Numbered from the stretch's first letter, positions 35,544-45,348 are shown. The stretch: DNA of 64,000 nucleotides from Maribellus sp. YY47 (GCF_023111095.1 NZ_JALGYW010000002.1:186001-250000); one strand, 5' to 3'. A program made the numbers and translations. The notes: a model not told the origin generated them from the sequence alone.

Positions 35544-35938
35544 GCGAACTGGAAGACATAAAATTAAAAGCACTGCTTCAGCAAATGAAATTGGAAAAAC
35601 CAGGTCCGAATTTTTCGGCAATGGTCATGAACAGTATTTTCGAGGAAAGCAATGCACTGGAACAGATCAAGGCGCAAAGGATTCTGGGCAAAGGTTTCTG
35701 GATTATTCTGATGCTGTTTGTATTATTGACGCTCGTGGTTTATGCCATGAGCAATGCTGGGGTACAAACCGATGGAAAACTGGAACAACTGGTGCCGGGA
35801 ATGGAAAATGGAATTCAGTCGTTTATTAACAGTATGGGCACTGTCCCGCTTAGTGTGGCAGGTATACTTATCGCTTCGTCCGTACTGCTGTTCATCGACC
35901 GTGTTATCAGCGCCAACACGAAATTATTTACCCGATAA
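35540..35938 (+). CDS. Putative anti-sigma-like membrane protein
   Basis: 132 residues, not matched to a named family. The N-terminal 50 residues are cytoplasmic and charged (LEDIKLKALLQQMKLEKPGP), then two transmembrane helices (about 56-74 and 105-123). ATGA overlap with the sigma gene points to an anti-sigma or sigma-associated role. There is no HxxxCxxC zinc motif of ZAS-type anti-sigma factors, so the assignment rests on position only. Confidence 0.6.
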   Translation: MSELEDIKLKALLQQMKLEKPGPNFSAMVMNSIFEESNALEQIKAQRILGKGFWIILMLFVLLTLVVYAMSNAGVQTDGKLEQLVPGMENGIQSFINSMGTVPLSVAGILIASSVLLFIDRVISANTKLFTR

Positions 35939-35960
35939 AAATTAAACTGAATACTGATAG

Positions 35961-35986
35961 ATCCCGGTGTGCAGCCGGGATTTTTT
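35961..35986 (+). terminator. Terminator after the sigma operon
   Basis: ATCCCGG / CCGGGAT stem with a 7-base loop followed by TTTTTATT. Its T run touches the stop of the convergent lysoplasmalogenase gene. Confidence 0.88.
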
Positions 35987-36665
35987 ATTCGTATTGCTTT
36001 AGAATTCCGGTCATAATCAAATACTGCGCTGCAATATAGGTTGACATAACCAGCAAACCGTCGAAAGGAATTTCAACTAAAAAACGATTAACCGCTATTA
36101 GTGTATCGGATGTAATAAACAAAAGCGATCCGGTAAAAACCAGCGTAAAGCTTATCGGATGACCGTTTCCATAACGATTTAATGCAGTAGATGCCATAAT
36201 TAAAATGGCTGCCAAATAGAACAAAACCGCCACTTTCAAAACGGGATCAAGCTCCGGAAACAAAATAATATACACGATCAAACCAAAAGCAATGTAAGGA
36301 ATCATCCATGCCGGCTTTTTCTTCAGAAACGATTTTTTACCCGAAATTTCGATGGTACGGAGAAACAGGAAGGCGTAAAATACCTGTGCCGCCAGAAAAC
36401 CGGCAATTCCAAGAATAAAGAACATTTCGCTTTTGGCCGAAAACATCAGCAGAACATCTCCGATCCAGGAAGCCAGGAAAGCTAATCCCGCCAATTTCAC
36501 AACCGTTTTGTCCATTCCCTTTGCATGCAAAAAGAAATACCCCGCGATCCAGATCATGATCAGCGGTTTAAAAATTAACTGACTGTTGTTTAACGAAATA
36601 AAGTGACCCAAAAGATCGCCGGCAACGATAACCGCAAACAAAAAGTGAAGCAGAAACTTTTTCAT
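35985..36665 (-). CDS. Lysoplasmalogenase (YhhN/TMEM86 family)
   Basis: Polytopic membrane protein of 226 residues with about eight hydrophobic helices and the YhhN family Asp residues in SWIGDVLLMF and TSDTLIAVNRF. The family hydrolyses vinyl-ether lysophospholipids in animals; the bacterial substrate is uncertain. A 7-bp inverted repeat CATCGAA/TTCGATG (36663-36683) includes the start codon. It is followed, on the other strand, by the sigma operon's terminator. Confidence 0.85.
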   Translation of the reverse strand: MKKFLLHFLFAVIVAGDLLGHFISLNNSQLIFKPLIMIWIAGYFFLHAKGMDKTVVKLAGLAFLASWIGDVLLMFSAKSEMFFILGIAGFLAAQVFYAFLFLRTIEISGKKSFLKKKPAWMIPYIAFGLIVYIILFPELDPVLKVAVLFYLAAILIMASTALNRYGNGHPISFTLVFTGSLLFITSDTLIAVNRFLVEIPFDGLLVMSTYIAAQYLIMTGILKQYE

Positions 36666-36747
36666 CGAAGTGTTTATTCGATGCTAAATTTAAAGTTTTC
36701 AGCTTAAAAAGAAAATAAAAGCGAATTTTTGACTGGATAAGGCTGCG

Positions 36748-37713
36748 CTAATAAACTGCCTCTTCCATCAGGTAGTCTTTCACATAGCAGGCCACACCGT
36801 CTTCCAGTTCCATAAAAGGCTTGTTGTAGCCAACATCACGCAGCTTTTGGATTTCGGCTTCGGTATAATACTGATACCGGCCACGCAAATCAACCGGGGT
36901 ATCAACAAACGAAATCACCGGATACATTTTCATGCTCGAGAAAACCGATGTGGTAAGATCGTAAAACGAACGCGCCTTACCGGTTCCCACATTGTATATT
37001 CCTGAATTGTCCTGATTTTCCATAAAGAACATCATCACATCAGCAATGTCTTCCACATAAACAAAATCGCGGCTTTGTTCGCCATCTTTGTAGGCTTTAT
37101 GATGCGAACGAAAAAGTTGCATCTTCCCGGTTTCCTGTATGGTTTTAAAGGCATGCAATACCACCGAGGCCATTCTGCCCTTATGGTACTCATTCGGGCC
37201 ATACACATTAAAAAATTTCATGCCTGCCCAGAAAGGTGGTGTACGAAACTGTTTGAGCGCCCAAACGTCAAAATCGTGCTTCGACCAGCCGTACAAATTC
37301 AACGGGCGTAAATCCCTTATCTTCAAATGCGAATCCGAAAATCCCTCCTCGCCGTTTCCATAAGTGGCTGCCGACGAAGCATACAGCAGTGGCACCTGAA
37401 TTTCGGAACAAATATTCCAGAGGCGTTGAGAATAAATGAGGTTTAATTGCTGGTACAATTCGGGCTCCTGCCCAACCGTGTCGGTACGGCCTCCCATATG
37501 AAAAATAAAATCGACGTCTTTAGCGTGCTTGATCAACCATTGAAAAAAGTCGTCGCGATCGACAAATTTCCTGTATTTCTTTTGAAGTAAATTGAGGTCT
37601 TTCAGGGGGTCATCAAACTTGTCAACAAGAATCAGATCTGTGTATCCGGCCTTATTTAATTTTCCGACCAAATAACTGCCTATAAATCCGGCTGCGCCTG
37701 TAACAACTATCAT
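36748..37713 (-). CDS. rfaD: ADP-L-glycero-D-manno-heptose-6-epimerase
   Basis: Epimerises ADP-heptose for the inner core of LPS. The 321-residue protein is an extended SDR enzyme with the N-terminal NAD(P) motif VTGAAGFIGSYLVGKL, active-site YGWSK, the Ser in YASSAATYG, and the RDFVYVEDIADVMMFF block typical of RfaD. The family assignment is good, but related nucleotide-sugar epimerases share most motifs. The 254-base gap upstream (37714-37967) holds nothing recognisable. Confidence 0.85.
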   Translation of the reverse strand: MIVVTGAAGFIGSYLVGKLNKAGYTDLILVDKFDDPLKDLNLLQKKYRKFVDRDDFFQWLIKHAKDVDFIFHMGGRTDTVGQEPELYQQLNLIYSQRLWNICSEIQVPLLYASSAATYGNGEEGFSDSHLKIRDLRPLNLYGWSKHDFDVWALKQFRTPPFWAGMKFFNVYGPNEYHKGRMASVVLHAFKTIQETGKMQLFRSHHKAYKDGEQSRDFVYVEDIADVMMFFMENQDNSGIYNVGTGKARSFYDLTTSVFSSMKMYPVISFVDTPVDLRGRYQYYTEAEIQKLRDVGYNKPFMELEDGVACYVKDYLMEEAVY

Positions 37714-37967
37714 TTATTTTCGAGGTTTTGTTTGTACAGCAAAAACGCTATGCGCTGAAAATTTGGCTCAATCATAGAACTTCTGCATGTCCTTTTTATT
37801 GTACGTCGGGTAAAATAAATTCAACTTTTTCTATTCCACAATAATTATCTCAGGAATCTGTCGAAATTACGGATATTTAAAAGCTGCTTGATATTGCCGG
37901 CAAAGAGCAATAAATTTTGAGTCGAACAAGAGCAACAAAGCTCATTTGGCACCAACTTTCCTTTTAG

Positions 37968-38654
37968 TTAATTTACAGGAACCGAAATCTTCTGCAGAAC
38001 TGATATGACCGAGTTTTTCAAATTTTCGAGTGCCAGTGGGATATTCCATTTTGAGGAATCCCGGGGTTCCACATAGTTCGAGATGCTCCGAATCTGAAAA
38101 CAATCGACACCCATCCAGCGGCAAACATAAAAAACCGCAGCGCCTTCCGCAGTCTCGATATGTGCCGAGAATTTTGACTTAATCTCGGCAATGGTAGTTT
38201 CCCTTCCGACGCTTTTATTGGAGGTGATTCCGCGCACTTTCGGAAATTTACTACAACACTCCGAATCACTGGTTTTTAAAAATCCGTTTTCAAACGGAAA
38301 TTCATTGATGTCAATAAATCCCGATTCAAACAGTGTCAGGAACTCCGACTGTTTTTCAATCCCCAAATCTGCAAACTCATCAGAAACCACATTCACGGTT
38401 TCTCCGATTTTTAATTCGCGGGTTAAACTGCGGGCCAGGCCAATATTAATCACTTTGTCGTAATGATTGTCTTTGAGAACATTGGTTAAGTGAAATGTCG
38501 TGAAAGTAGTTCCTATACCTGTTATCAGAATATCAACTGCCACATCGTGCCATCTGTATTGCTTAAACAGATGGCTCTGTTCGTCCATTTTTTCAAGCTC
38601 GTCAACCAGGAGTTTCACTTCCATCCAGCCGCTTGCCACCAGTAAAATCTTCAT
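37968..38654 (-). CDS. mqnB: Futalosine hydrolase MqnB
   Basis: Removes hypoxanthine from futalosine in the alternative menaquinone pathway. The 228-residue protein is in the MTAN/nucleoside phosphorylase fold. It has [13 protein letters not shown] and the MqnB-type end [18 protein letters not shown], which separates it from MtnN. I start at ATG 38654 (MKILLVASG), the usual beginning; an in-frame ATG at 38678 would add eight residues. Other futalosine genes are not in the window. It diverges from folE. Confidence 0.87.
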   Translation of the reverse strand: MKILLVASGWMEVKLLVDELEKMDEQSHLFKQYRWHDVAVDILITGIGTTFTTFHLTNVLKDNHYDKVINIGLARSLTRELKIGETVNVVSDEFADLGIEKQSEFLTLFESGFIDINEFPFENGFLKTSDSECCSKFPKVRGITSNKSVGRETTIAEIKSKFSAHIETAEGAAVFYVCRWMGVDCFQIRSISNYVEPRDSSKWNIPLALENLKNSVISVLQKISVPVN

Positions 38655-38759
38655 AATTTCTCTGTTATCAGTTTTCATCTAAAAGGAAAAGCGTTTATGC
38701 ATTCATACTGTTTTTATGAAAAAAAGTTAATCTTTGTAGCAACTTTAACAGGAAAAATC

Positions 38760-39383
38760 ATGTGTTCACCGAAATCTGACAGCTCAAACGGATACGAAAG
38801 AATTGACATGTACAACGAAGAAAGTATCGAGCAGCTTTCCGGTCATTACGAAAAAATACTTCAGCTAATTGGCGAAGATCCAACCCGCGAAGGCCTGAAC
38901 AAAACGCCCGAGCGAGTGGCCAAAGCCATGCAGTTTCTTCTACAGGGTTACAAAACAGATCCGGTCGAAATCTTGCAATCGGCCATGTTCAAGGAGGACT
39001 ACCGGCAGATGGTTATTGTTAAAGACATTGAAATTTATTCGATGTGCGAACACCACCTGCTCCCGTTTTTCGGGAAAGCACATGTGGCCTATATTCCTAA
39101 CGGAACCATCACCGGACTGAGTAAAATAGCACGTGTAGTAGATGTTTTTGCACGCCGGCTGCAAGTGCAGGAACGACTGACCTTGCAGATCAAGGAATGT
39201 ATTCAGAAAACGCTAAACCCGCTCGGGGTCGCCGTTGTTATTGAAGCCCAGCACCTGTGTATGCAAATGCGCGGAATTCAAAAACAACATTCGATTACCA
39301 CCACTTCTGATTTTACAGGGGCTTTTGAAAAAGTTGCTACCCGCGAAGAATTTATTAAGCTGATCAGCTCCAAGCTTAGTTAA
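38760..39383 (+). CDS. folE: GTP cyclohydrolase I
   Basis: Makes dihydroneopterin triphosphate for folate or pterin synthesis. The 207-residue protein has [20 protein letters not shown], zinc ligands in [20 protein letters not shown] and in [10 protein letters not shown], and the active-site [13 protein letters not shown]. The ATG at 38760 is chosen; an upstream ATG (38697) lies before a TAATCTTTG box at 38728-38736 that is close to the -7 consensus. Its TAA overlaps the stop of the convergent lactonase. Confidence 0.95.
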   Translation: MCSPKSDSSNGYERIDMYNEESIEQLSGHYEKILQLIGEDPTREGLNKTPERVAKAMQFLLQGYKTDPVEILQSAMFKEDYRQMVIVKDIEIYSMCEHHLLPFFGKAHVAYIPNGTITGLSKIARVVDVFARRLQVQERLTLQIKECIQKTLNPLGVAVVIEAQHLCMQMRGIQKQHSITTTSDFTGAFEKVATREEFIKLISSKLS

Positions 39384-40498
39384 TAGAATTCGACACAAAC
39401 AGGCGATGGCAATTGAATCTCCTTGCCGGAGTATTTTATGCTCCCGTCTTGTTGATTTACGTTGAATACCGTGATGTTTCCGCTGCGCTGATTCGCTACC
39501 AGTAACCAGTTGCCATCGGGAGTAATTCCAAAATTCCGCGGCCAGTTCCCTTCCACCGAAACCGTTTCCAGCATTTTCAGCGACTGGTCCTTTTCATTTA
39601 CCTCGAAAACAGCCACCGAATTGTCGCCACGATTGGAACCGTACAAGTATTTTCCGTCGTTTGAAATATGAATGTCGGCACAATAGCTTTCGCCTTTAAA
39701 CCCGGCAGGAAGCGTTGAAATTTCCTGCACCACTTTCCATTCATTGTTTTTCTTCCGCAACACCGAAACCGTCGAATTCAATTCACTGATTACATAAATC
39801 ACTTCTCCATTGGGATGAAACTCAAAATGACGCGGGCCCGCTCCGGGTGTCATTTTAACAAACTTTTGCCCCGATTGCTTAAGTTGCCCGTCTTTCAAAT
39901 GAAAAATATTGAGTTGATCAGTACCAAGATCTGCATTAAACACCTCATCGGTAAAAGGTGAAAATTTCGAAGAATGTGCGTGCGACTCTCCCTGCCTACT
40001 TTTATCTGCCCCCGAGCCTTCGTTTTGAATGACAGTGCTGCTCTCTCCCAGACTACCATCCTGTTTAACCGGGAAAAGCGCAACCGAACCACTCGAATAA
40101 TTTGACACAATAATGTATTTACCATCCTTCGATATTCCAACGTGACAGGGATTCGTTCCATGCGAAGACTGTTTGTTCAGAAAATGAAGGTCGCCTTTTT
40201 CATCGACATGAAATGCCGAAACTCCGCCTGCTTTTCCTCCCTGCATGGTGGTTATTTCGGCCACCGAATACAAATATTTTTTATCGGGCGACAGCACCAC
40301 AAACGAAGGATTATCCAGGGCTTTAAAGGTACGTTCCAAACTGATTTCCCCGGTTTGGGTATCAAGGCTGCACAGGTAAATTCCCTCTCCTCCTTCACGG
40401 GTATAAGTGCCTACATAAAACTTTTGCAGTTTATTATCTTTACTATACATGAAGGTCGGAATCAACATGCTCAGTACCATTAAAATTATTTTTGACAT
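39380..40498 (-). CDS. Seven-bladed lactonase-family protein, exported
   Basis: Beta-propeller protein of 372 residues (PF10282-type lactonase, related to YbhE 6-phosphogluconolactonase). It has a signal peptide ([15 protein letters not shown]), and propeller blades such as [39 protein letters not shown] and [19 protein letters not shown] signal peptide makes a cytosolic 6-phosphogluconolactonase role unlikely, and the window already has a SOL-type pgl beside zwf. The real substrate is unknown. Confidence 0.85.
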   Translation of the reverse strand: MSKIILMVLSMLIPTFMYSKDNKLQKFYVGTYTREGGEGIYLCSLDTQTGEISLERTFKALDNPSFVVLSPDKKYLYSVAEITTMQGGKAGGVSAFHVDEKGDLHFLNKQSSHGTNPCHVGISKDGKYIIVSNYSSGSVALFPVKQDGSLGESSTVIQNEGSGADKSRQGESHAHSSKFSPFTDEVFNADLGTDQLNIFHLKDGQLKQSGQKFVKMTPGAGPRHFEFHPNGEVIYVISELNSTVSVLRKKNNEWKVVQEISTLPAGFKGESYCADIHISNDGKYLYGSNRGDNSVAVFEVNEKDQSLKMLETVSVEGNWPRNFGITPDGNWLLVANQRSGNITVFNVNQQDGSIKYSGKEIQLPSPVCVEFY

Positions 40499-40546
40499 CT
40501 TTCTTTAATTAACTAAATTGAACCCACTAATATAAAACGAAACACC

Positions 40547-40783
40547 ATGCAAAAACCGGTTATTGCTCAAAAAGCTCCCAAAATGCTAACACTCGAACCC
40601 GGAACTTACTACTGGTGCGCTTGCGGAAGAAGTCAAAATCAACCCTTCTGCGACGGATCTCACCGGGTAACCGAATTTACTCCACTTGCCTTCACTATCG
40701 ATGTGAAAAAAGATGTTTGGCTTTGCCAGTGTAAACATTCGTCGAACAAGCCCTATTGCGACGGCACCCACAGAACGCTTTAA
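40547..40783 (+). CDS. CDGSH iron-sulfur protein, double motif
   Basis: 78 residues with two CDGSH-type [2Fe-2S] motifs: CACGRSQNQPFCDGSH and CQCKHSSNKPYCDGTH, each giving 3 Cys and 1 His ligand. Tandem-motif MitoNEET-like proteins of this size are common in bacteria. Redox or Fe-S transfer roles are inferred. It converges with the flavin reductase-rubredoxin gene 18 bases away and could belong to the same redox context, but it is on the opposite strand. Confidence 0.92.
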   Translation: MQKPVIAQKAPKMLTLEPGTYYWCACGRSQNQPFCDGSHRVTEFTPLAFTIDVKKDVWLCQCKHSSNKPYCDGTHRTL

Positions 40784-40801
40784 CACAGCAATAGCAAACC
40801 A

Positions 40802-41545
40802 TCAGTAAGTTTTCTTAAAATAGTCTTTGCTTGCGTTGCAAATCGGACATTTATATTCTTCGGGAACATCTTCCCAGGGCGTTCCCGGAGGTATACCCAC
40901 AGTAGGATCTCCTTGTTCAGGATCGTACTGATATCCACAAATGGTACAGGTAAATATACTGTCGCTATCGCCTGATTCGCCTTGCGCTTCTTCCGTTTTT
41001 TCCTCAACGGGTTCAGGCTCGGGCTCGTCACCCAGCTTTTCCCGCTCAATATAGGTTGGCGCATTTTGCGGAGCCAGCATCTTGTATTTCTTATGATAGT
41101 AATCGTACGTAAGAGGCTCTTCATTCGAAATAAGTTCACCATCAACTACCTCGGCAATAATCAGCATATGACTTCCAACATCCACACTTTCCAGCACTTT
41201 GCAGTCGAACCAGGCCACCGACGAATCCAGCACAATCGGAGCACCGGTTTTGGCGGTAATCGTCTCCACGCCCTGAAACTTATCAATTTCCGATCCCGAC
41301 ATAAATCCAAATTTTCCGATCAGAGAAGTTTCCACTTCCTTTCTCAACACCGAAAGCGAAAATCGTTTACTGTCCAGTATTTTCTGAGTTGAATAATTAT
41401 TCTTGTGGCTGCTGATGGCTATTTTAGAAGGATTGGAGGTAATTTGAAAGGCAGTATTTCCAACATACCCGGCCTTCTCGCCATCATGCTCGGTTGCAAT
41501 AATGTAAAGCCCGTACGATAATTTATGAAACGCTCTGTAATTCAT
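40802..41545 (-). CDS. Flavin reductase-rubredoxin fusion (high-molecular-weight rubredoxin)
   Basis: 247 residues in two modules. Residues 1-160 are a flavin reductase-like FMN-binding domain (GLYIIATEHDGEKAGYVGNTA, FGFMSGSEIDKF). An acidic Glu/Pro linker follows at about 165-192, and residues 195-247 are a rubredoxin with CTICG and CPICN Fe ligands and WEDVPEEYKCP. This is the layout of Hrb, which passes electrons from NAD(P)H to flavodiiron oxygen or NO reductases in anaerobes such as Moorella. No flavodiiron gene is in the window. The linker is strongly acidic. Confidence 0.9.
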   Translation of the reverse strand: MNYRAFHKLSYGLYIIATEHDGEKAGYVGNTAFQITSNPSKIAISSHKNNYSTQKILDSKRFSLSVLRKEVETSLIGKFGFMSGSEIDKFQGVETITAKTGAPIVLDSSVAWFDCKVLESVDVGSHMLIIAEVVDGELISNEEPLTYDYYHKKYKMLAPQNAPTYIEREKLGDEPEPEPVEEKTEEAQGESGDSDSIFTCTICGYQYDPEQGDPTVGIPPGTPWEDVPEEYKCPICNASKDYFKKTY

Positions 41546-41661
41546 TTATTTCTGATTTTCAAAATTCAATTTATAGTCAATAAAAATAAGAATTGATTTT
41601 GTACTTTTAACAGAACAATTCATTTATATCCTTTTTATTCAGAAACCTAACGTAACAAACC

Positions 41662-42738
41662 ATGAGCAGATTCCTTTGCTTCCTGTCTCTATTCCTGACA
41701 ATTACCGTCAGTGGCTATTCTCAGTCGGAGGAGGTACAAAACGACATCCAATCGCTTCTCAAAAGTCAGCAAAACATCACACACTCGTTCTCGCAGCTAG
41801 CCAAACAAATCGACGATGTGCTTTGGTATAACCGTGTGGGCGACATTGCAGTGGTGGACAAACTGTACATTTACGGGCCGCCCAAATGGAAAGAGGAAAA
41901 TCCCACAGCCAAAGGTGCGGGCAACCCCGTGAAATTCTGGACCTACGTTTTCTTTCCCAAAAACATCGATCCGAACAAAAAGTATCCGCTCATTGTGCTG
42001 CCTCACGGAGGAGTTCACGGCGACTTTACCACCTACTACAGCCATATTGTTCGTGAACTTATTAGCCAGGGATATGTTATTGTAGCGCCCGAATACAGGG
42101 GAAGTACCGGTTACGGGAAAGCCCATTACGAAAAAATAGATTACGGAGGGCTGGAAGTTGAGGATGTTTACTACAGCAGAAATTACATGATCGAGAATTA
42201 CGGTTTCGTGGATGAAAAACGTGTTGGAATAATTGGATGGAGTCATGGAGGATTAATTACCCTGATGAACATTTTTGATCATCCCGATGATTACCAGGTG
42301 GCTTTTGCCGGTGTTCCGGTAAGCGATCTCATTGCGAGAATGGGTTACCACGACCAAAGTTACCGGGACCTTTATGAGGCTGAATACCATATTGGGAAAA
42401 GCGCCAACGATAATGTTGCCGAATACCGCCGCCGGTCGCCCGTGTGGAATACGCATAAATTTAAAGGAACACCCCTGCTGATTCACACCAATACCAACGA
42501 CGAAGATGTGAATGTGCTGGAAGTGGAGCATTTGATCAAGTCGCTGAAAGCAGAAGGCCGACCATTTGAATACGAGATATTTGAAAACATTCCGGGAGGA
42601 CATTCTTTTGACAGAATGGATACCAAAACCGCCAAAGAAATCCGCTTAAAAATTTACGCCCATTTGGCCAAACAATTAAAACCTGAGAAACCGATAAAAA
42701 ACGTAAACGAGCTTCAAAAAGCGGGATACAGATTTTAG
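41662..42738 (+). CDS. Exported alpha/beta hydrolase, prolyl oligopeptidase (S9) type
   Basis: 358 residues with a signal peptide (LCFLSLFLTITVSGYSQ). The hydrolase domain shows PHGGVHGDF (oxyanion hole), nucleophile Ser in IGWSHGGLITL, the Asp in NTNDEDVNV and the His in PGGHSF, so the catalytic triad is complete. The S9 N-terminal propeller is missing, so it is a short peptidase- or esterase-like member acting outside the cytoplasm. It diverges from the rubredoxin fusion and is followed by a long hairpin. Confidence 0.85.
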   Translation: MSRFLCFLSLFLTITVSGYSQSEEVQNDIQSLLKSQQNITHSFSQLAKQIDDVLWYNRVGDIAVVDKLYIYGPPKWKEENPTAKGAGNPVKFWTYVFFPKNIDPNKKYPLIVLPHGGVHGDFTTYYSHIVRELISQGYVIVAPEYRGSTGYGKAHYEKIDYGGLEVEDVYYSRNYMIENYGFVDEKRVGIIGWSHGGLITLMNIFDHPDDYQVAFAGVPVSDLIARMGYHDQSYRDLYEAEYHIGKSANDNVAEYRRRSPVWNTHKFKGTPLLIHTNTNDEDVNVLEVEHLIKSLKAEGRPFEYEIFENIPGGHSFDRMDTKTAKEIRLKIYAHLAKQLKPEKPIKNVNELQKAGYRF

Positions 42739-42751
42739 AAAAGCGCTCCAA

Positions 42752-42811
42752 TGTCCGGAAATTTAATTTTAATATGGGAATCATGCCGTGATATTTTCCA
42801 AATATCGGACA
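42752..42811. promoter_or_regulatory. Extended hairpin upstream of the orphan regulator
   Basis: TGTCCG (42752-42757) and CGGACA (42806-42811) enclose a nested inverted repeat GGAATCA-TGCCG-TGATATTTTCC. The whole can fold into an interrupted stem of about 60 bases, 13 bases after the hydrolase stop and about 58 before the regulator start. No T run on either side, so it is not a classical terminator. Confidence 0.45.
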
Positions 42812-42868
42812 AAATGCTTGCGTAAACATAATTTTTACATACCTTTATTCTGCTCTAAATACGACTAA

Positions 42869-44227
42869 ATGACCAACCAGAAATTAAAAAGCCAATACAA
42901 GGTTTTTATTGTAGAAGACAACGAACTCTATGCACGGGTTCTTAAAAAGCAATTAACCGACGACAACCTAAAAGTTAAAGTGTTTCACAACGGCACTGAC
43001 TTTATCAATGCACTTCAGGAAGCCCCTGATGTTGTAACCCTCGATTATACGCTGCCCGACATGACCGGGAAGGAAGTGTTGGAGAAAATCCAAAAAGAAC
43101 TCCCCAGCGCCAACGTGATTGTCATCTCTGCCCAGGAAAGTATCGCCACCGCCATTGAGATGATGAAAATGGGCGCCTACGATTATATAATGAAAGCGCC
43201 CGACACCCGGGAACGCCTGAGTAATGTTATCAACAATATCTATAAAACTGATCAGCTAAAAAGTGAAAACGAAATTCTGAAAGACGCTGTAAAAGAAAAA
43301 TACAATTTCAGAAGCCTGATCAAAGGAAACAGCCGCGAGATCGATCATGTTTTTGAATTGATGAACAAAGCGACTCAAACCAACATTTCTGTTTCCATTT
43401 CGGGTGAAACCGGAACAGGTAAAGAACTGGTGGCCAAAGGCATTCACTTTAATTCGAGAAGAAATGCCAAACCGTTTGTTGCCGTAAACGTTTCAGCCAT
43501 TCCCGACGGATTGATAGAGAGTGAACTTTTCGGACATGAGAAGGGTGCTTTTACAGGTGCTGACTTCCGGAAAATAGGAAAATTTGAATTGGCCAACGGC
43601 GGTACGCTTTTCCTCGATGAAATTGCCGACCTAAACCTGAACCTGCAGGCAAAGCTGTTACGTGTGCTCCAGGAACGGGAATTGGTCCGTTTGGGGGGGA
43701 ATGAAACCATTCCACTCGACGTGCGCATTATTACGGCAACCCATAAAAACCTCGCAGCGCTTGCAGCCGAAGATCGATTCAGACAAGACCTTTACTACCG
43801 TTTGCTCGGGCTACCGATTGAAATTCCACCACTACGGCAACGGGGTAACGATAAAATACTTCTGGCGAAATTTTTTGTAGATGAGTTTTGCCGCGAAAAC
43901 GAGCTGGAGCCCAAAACCATATCGGACGAAGCCAAACAAATGCTTCTTACCTATCATTACCCGGGAAACATCAGGGAATTAAAGGCGATTATGGAACTAG
44001 CCTGTGTAATGTGCAGCCGCGACGTTATTAAACCCAATCATTTAAATATGAATGTGGACGAAAATGTACAAAACCTGCTGGCCGCCGAAAAAACTCTGGA
44101 AGAATACAACAACGATATTGTGAAGTATTTCCTGAACAAATACAACCAAAACGTTCGCCTGGTGGCCAACAAGCTGGGCATCGGGAAATCAACCATTTAC
44201 CGCATGCTCCAAAAAGACATGAATTAA
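42869..44227 (+). CDS. Sigma-54 dependent response regulator, orphan
   Basis: 452-residue NtrC-type activator. Receiver with acidic ED and phospho-acceptor D59 in VVTLDYTLPDM, AAA+ domain with GETGTGKE, canonical GAFTGA at 226-231 and GGTLFLDEIAD, and a C-terminal Fis HTH (VRLVANKLGIGKSTIYRML). Unlike the regulator at 4123 it keeps GAFTGA. No kinase gene is adjacent. Target promoters unknown. A terminator follows. Confidence 0.95.
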   Translation: MTNQKLKSQYKVFIVEDNELYARVLKKQLTDDNLKVKVFHNGTDFINALQEAPDVVTLDYTLPDMTGKEVLEKIQKELPSANVIVISAQESIATAIEMMKMGAYDYIMKAPDTRERLSNVINNIYKTDQLKSENEILKDAVKEKYNFRSLIKGNSREIDHVFELMNKATQTNISVSISGETGTGKELVAKGIHFNSRRNAKPFVAVNVSAIPDGLIESELFGHEKGAFTGADFRKIGKFELANGGTLFLDEIADLNLNLQAKLLRVLQERELVRLGGNETIPLDVRIITATHKNLAALAAEDRFRQDLYYRLLGLPIEIPPLRQRGNDKILLAKFFVDEFCRENELEPKTISDEAKQMLLTYHYPGNIRELKAIMELACVMCSRDVIKPNHLNMNVDENVQNLLAAEKTLEEYNNDIVKYFLNKYNQNVRLVANKLGIGKSTIYRMLQKDMN

Positions 44228-44250
44228 GCTGAAAATTGAGATAAAAAGAA

Positions 44251-44285
44251 ATCCCGATCCGCCAGTTGACAGATCGGGATTTTTT
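44251..44285 (+). terminator. Terminator after the orphan regulator
   Basis: ATCCCGATC / GATCGGGAT 9-bp stem with a 12-base loop, then TTTTT. Precedes the convergent fabD end. Confidence 0.9.
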
Positions 44286-44303
44286 ATGTATCGACTTAAG
44301 ATC

Positions 44304-45191
44304 TTAAGCTTCGAAAGCGTTAACTCCAATGGTTTCCATGTTACGATCCACTTTTTTCACCAGGCCCTGAAGCACTTTACCCGGACCGATTTCAGTAAAT
44401 GAAGTAGCGCCGTCGGCAATCATGTTCTGAACAATCTGAGTCCATTTTACCGGTGCGGTCAACTGCGCGATCAGGTTTTCCTTGATCACTGCAGGATCAG
44501 ACACCGGCTGTGCATTTACGTTCTGGTAAACCGGACAAACAGGTGCGCTAAAAGAGGTAGCTTCAATGGCAGCCGCCAGTTCTTCGCGGGCAGGCTCCAT
44601 TAGTGGTGAGTGAAAAGCGCCACCAACCACAAGTTTCAATGCACGTTTTGCTCCTTTATCGGTCAATAAAGCACAAGCTTTATCAATACCTTCTTCCGAA
44701 CCGGAAATAACCAGCTGACCGGGACAGTTGTAGTTAGCCGGAACCACCACATCGTCGATCGAAGCACAAACTTCTTCCACAACAGCATCTTCCAGACCTA
44801 CAATAGCAGCCATTGTCGACGGCTCCAGTTCACAGGCTTTCTGCATCGCCATAGCACGCTGGGAAACCAGTTTCAAACCATCTTCAAAAGTCAGTGTTCC
44901 GTTGGCAACCAGTGCTGAGAACTCTCCCAATGAGTGACCTGCCACCATATCGGGCGCAAAATCTTTCATCGATTTAGCCAACAAAACCGAATGCAGGAAA
45001 ATGGCAGGTTGTGTAACCTTGGTTTGTTTCAGGTCTTCCACATCGCCTTCAAACATAATTTTGGTAATATCGAATCCCAGAATATCGTTCGCTTTTTCAA
45101 ACAGGGCTTTTGCTTCAGCAGAATTCTCGTACAAATCCTTTCCCATTCCCGGGTACTGAGCTCCCTGTCCGGGAAAAACATATGCTTTCAT
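44304..45191 (-). CDS. fabD: Malonyl-CoA:ACP transacylase FabD
   Basis: Loads malonyl groups onto ACP for fatty acid synthesis. The 295-residue protein has VFPGQGAQYPGMGKDLY, the active-site GHSLGEFSALVA (Ser near residue 88) and a catalytic His in GGAFHSPLM. Standard length. It stands alone, away from other fab genes. A full -7 box lies 26-33 bases upstream of its ATG. Confidence 0.95.
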   Translation of the reverse strand: MKAYVFPGQGAQYPGMGKDLYENSAEAKALFEKANDILGFDITKIMFEGDVEDLKQTKVTQPAIFLHSVLLAKSMKDFAPDMVAGHSLGEFSALVANGTLTFEDGLKLVSQRAMAMQKACELEPSTMAAIVGLEDAVVEEVCASIDDVVVPANYNCPGQLVISGSEEGIDKACALLTDKGAKRALKLVVGGAFHSPLMEPAREELAAAIEATSFSAPVCPVYQNVNAQPVSDPAVIKENLIAQLTAPVKWTQIVQNMIADGATSFTEIGPGKVLQGLVKKVDRNMETIGVNAFEA

Positions 45192-45216
45192 AATTTTGAG
45201 TTTATTAATTCCGGCG

Positions 45217-45224
45217 CAAATTTA
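45217..45224 (-). promoter_or_regulatory. Putative -7 box for fabD
   Basis: Minus-strand TAAATTTG, full match to TAnnTTTG, with a leader of about 20 bases. Confidence 0.55.
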
Positions 45225-45348
45225 ATCGAAAATCAAAGAACGCGTTTTAAATGACACTTATTCAACCAGATTTGATAAAAAATTAGGTTAGTTTTTCGAA
45301 AATTGTGTTGAACGGTTCGATTGTTATGAAACCAGCATCTAAAAACCA

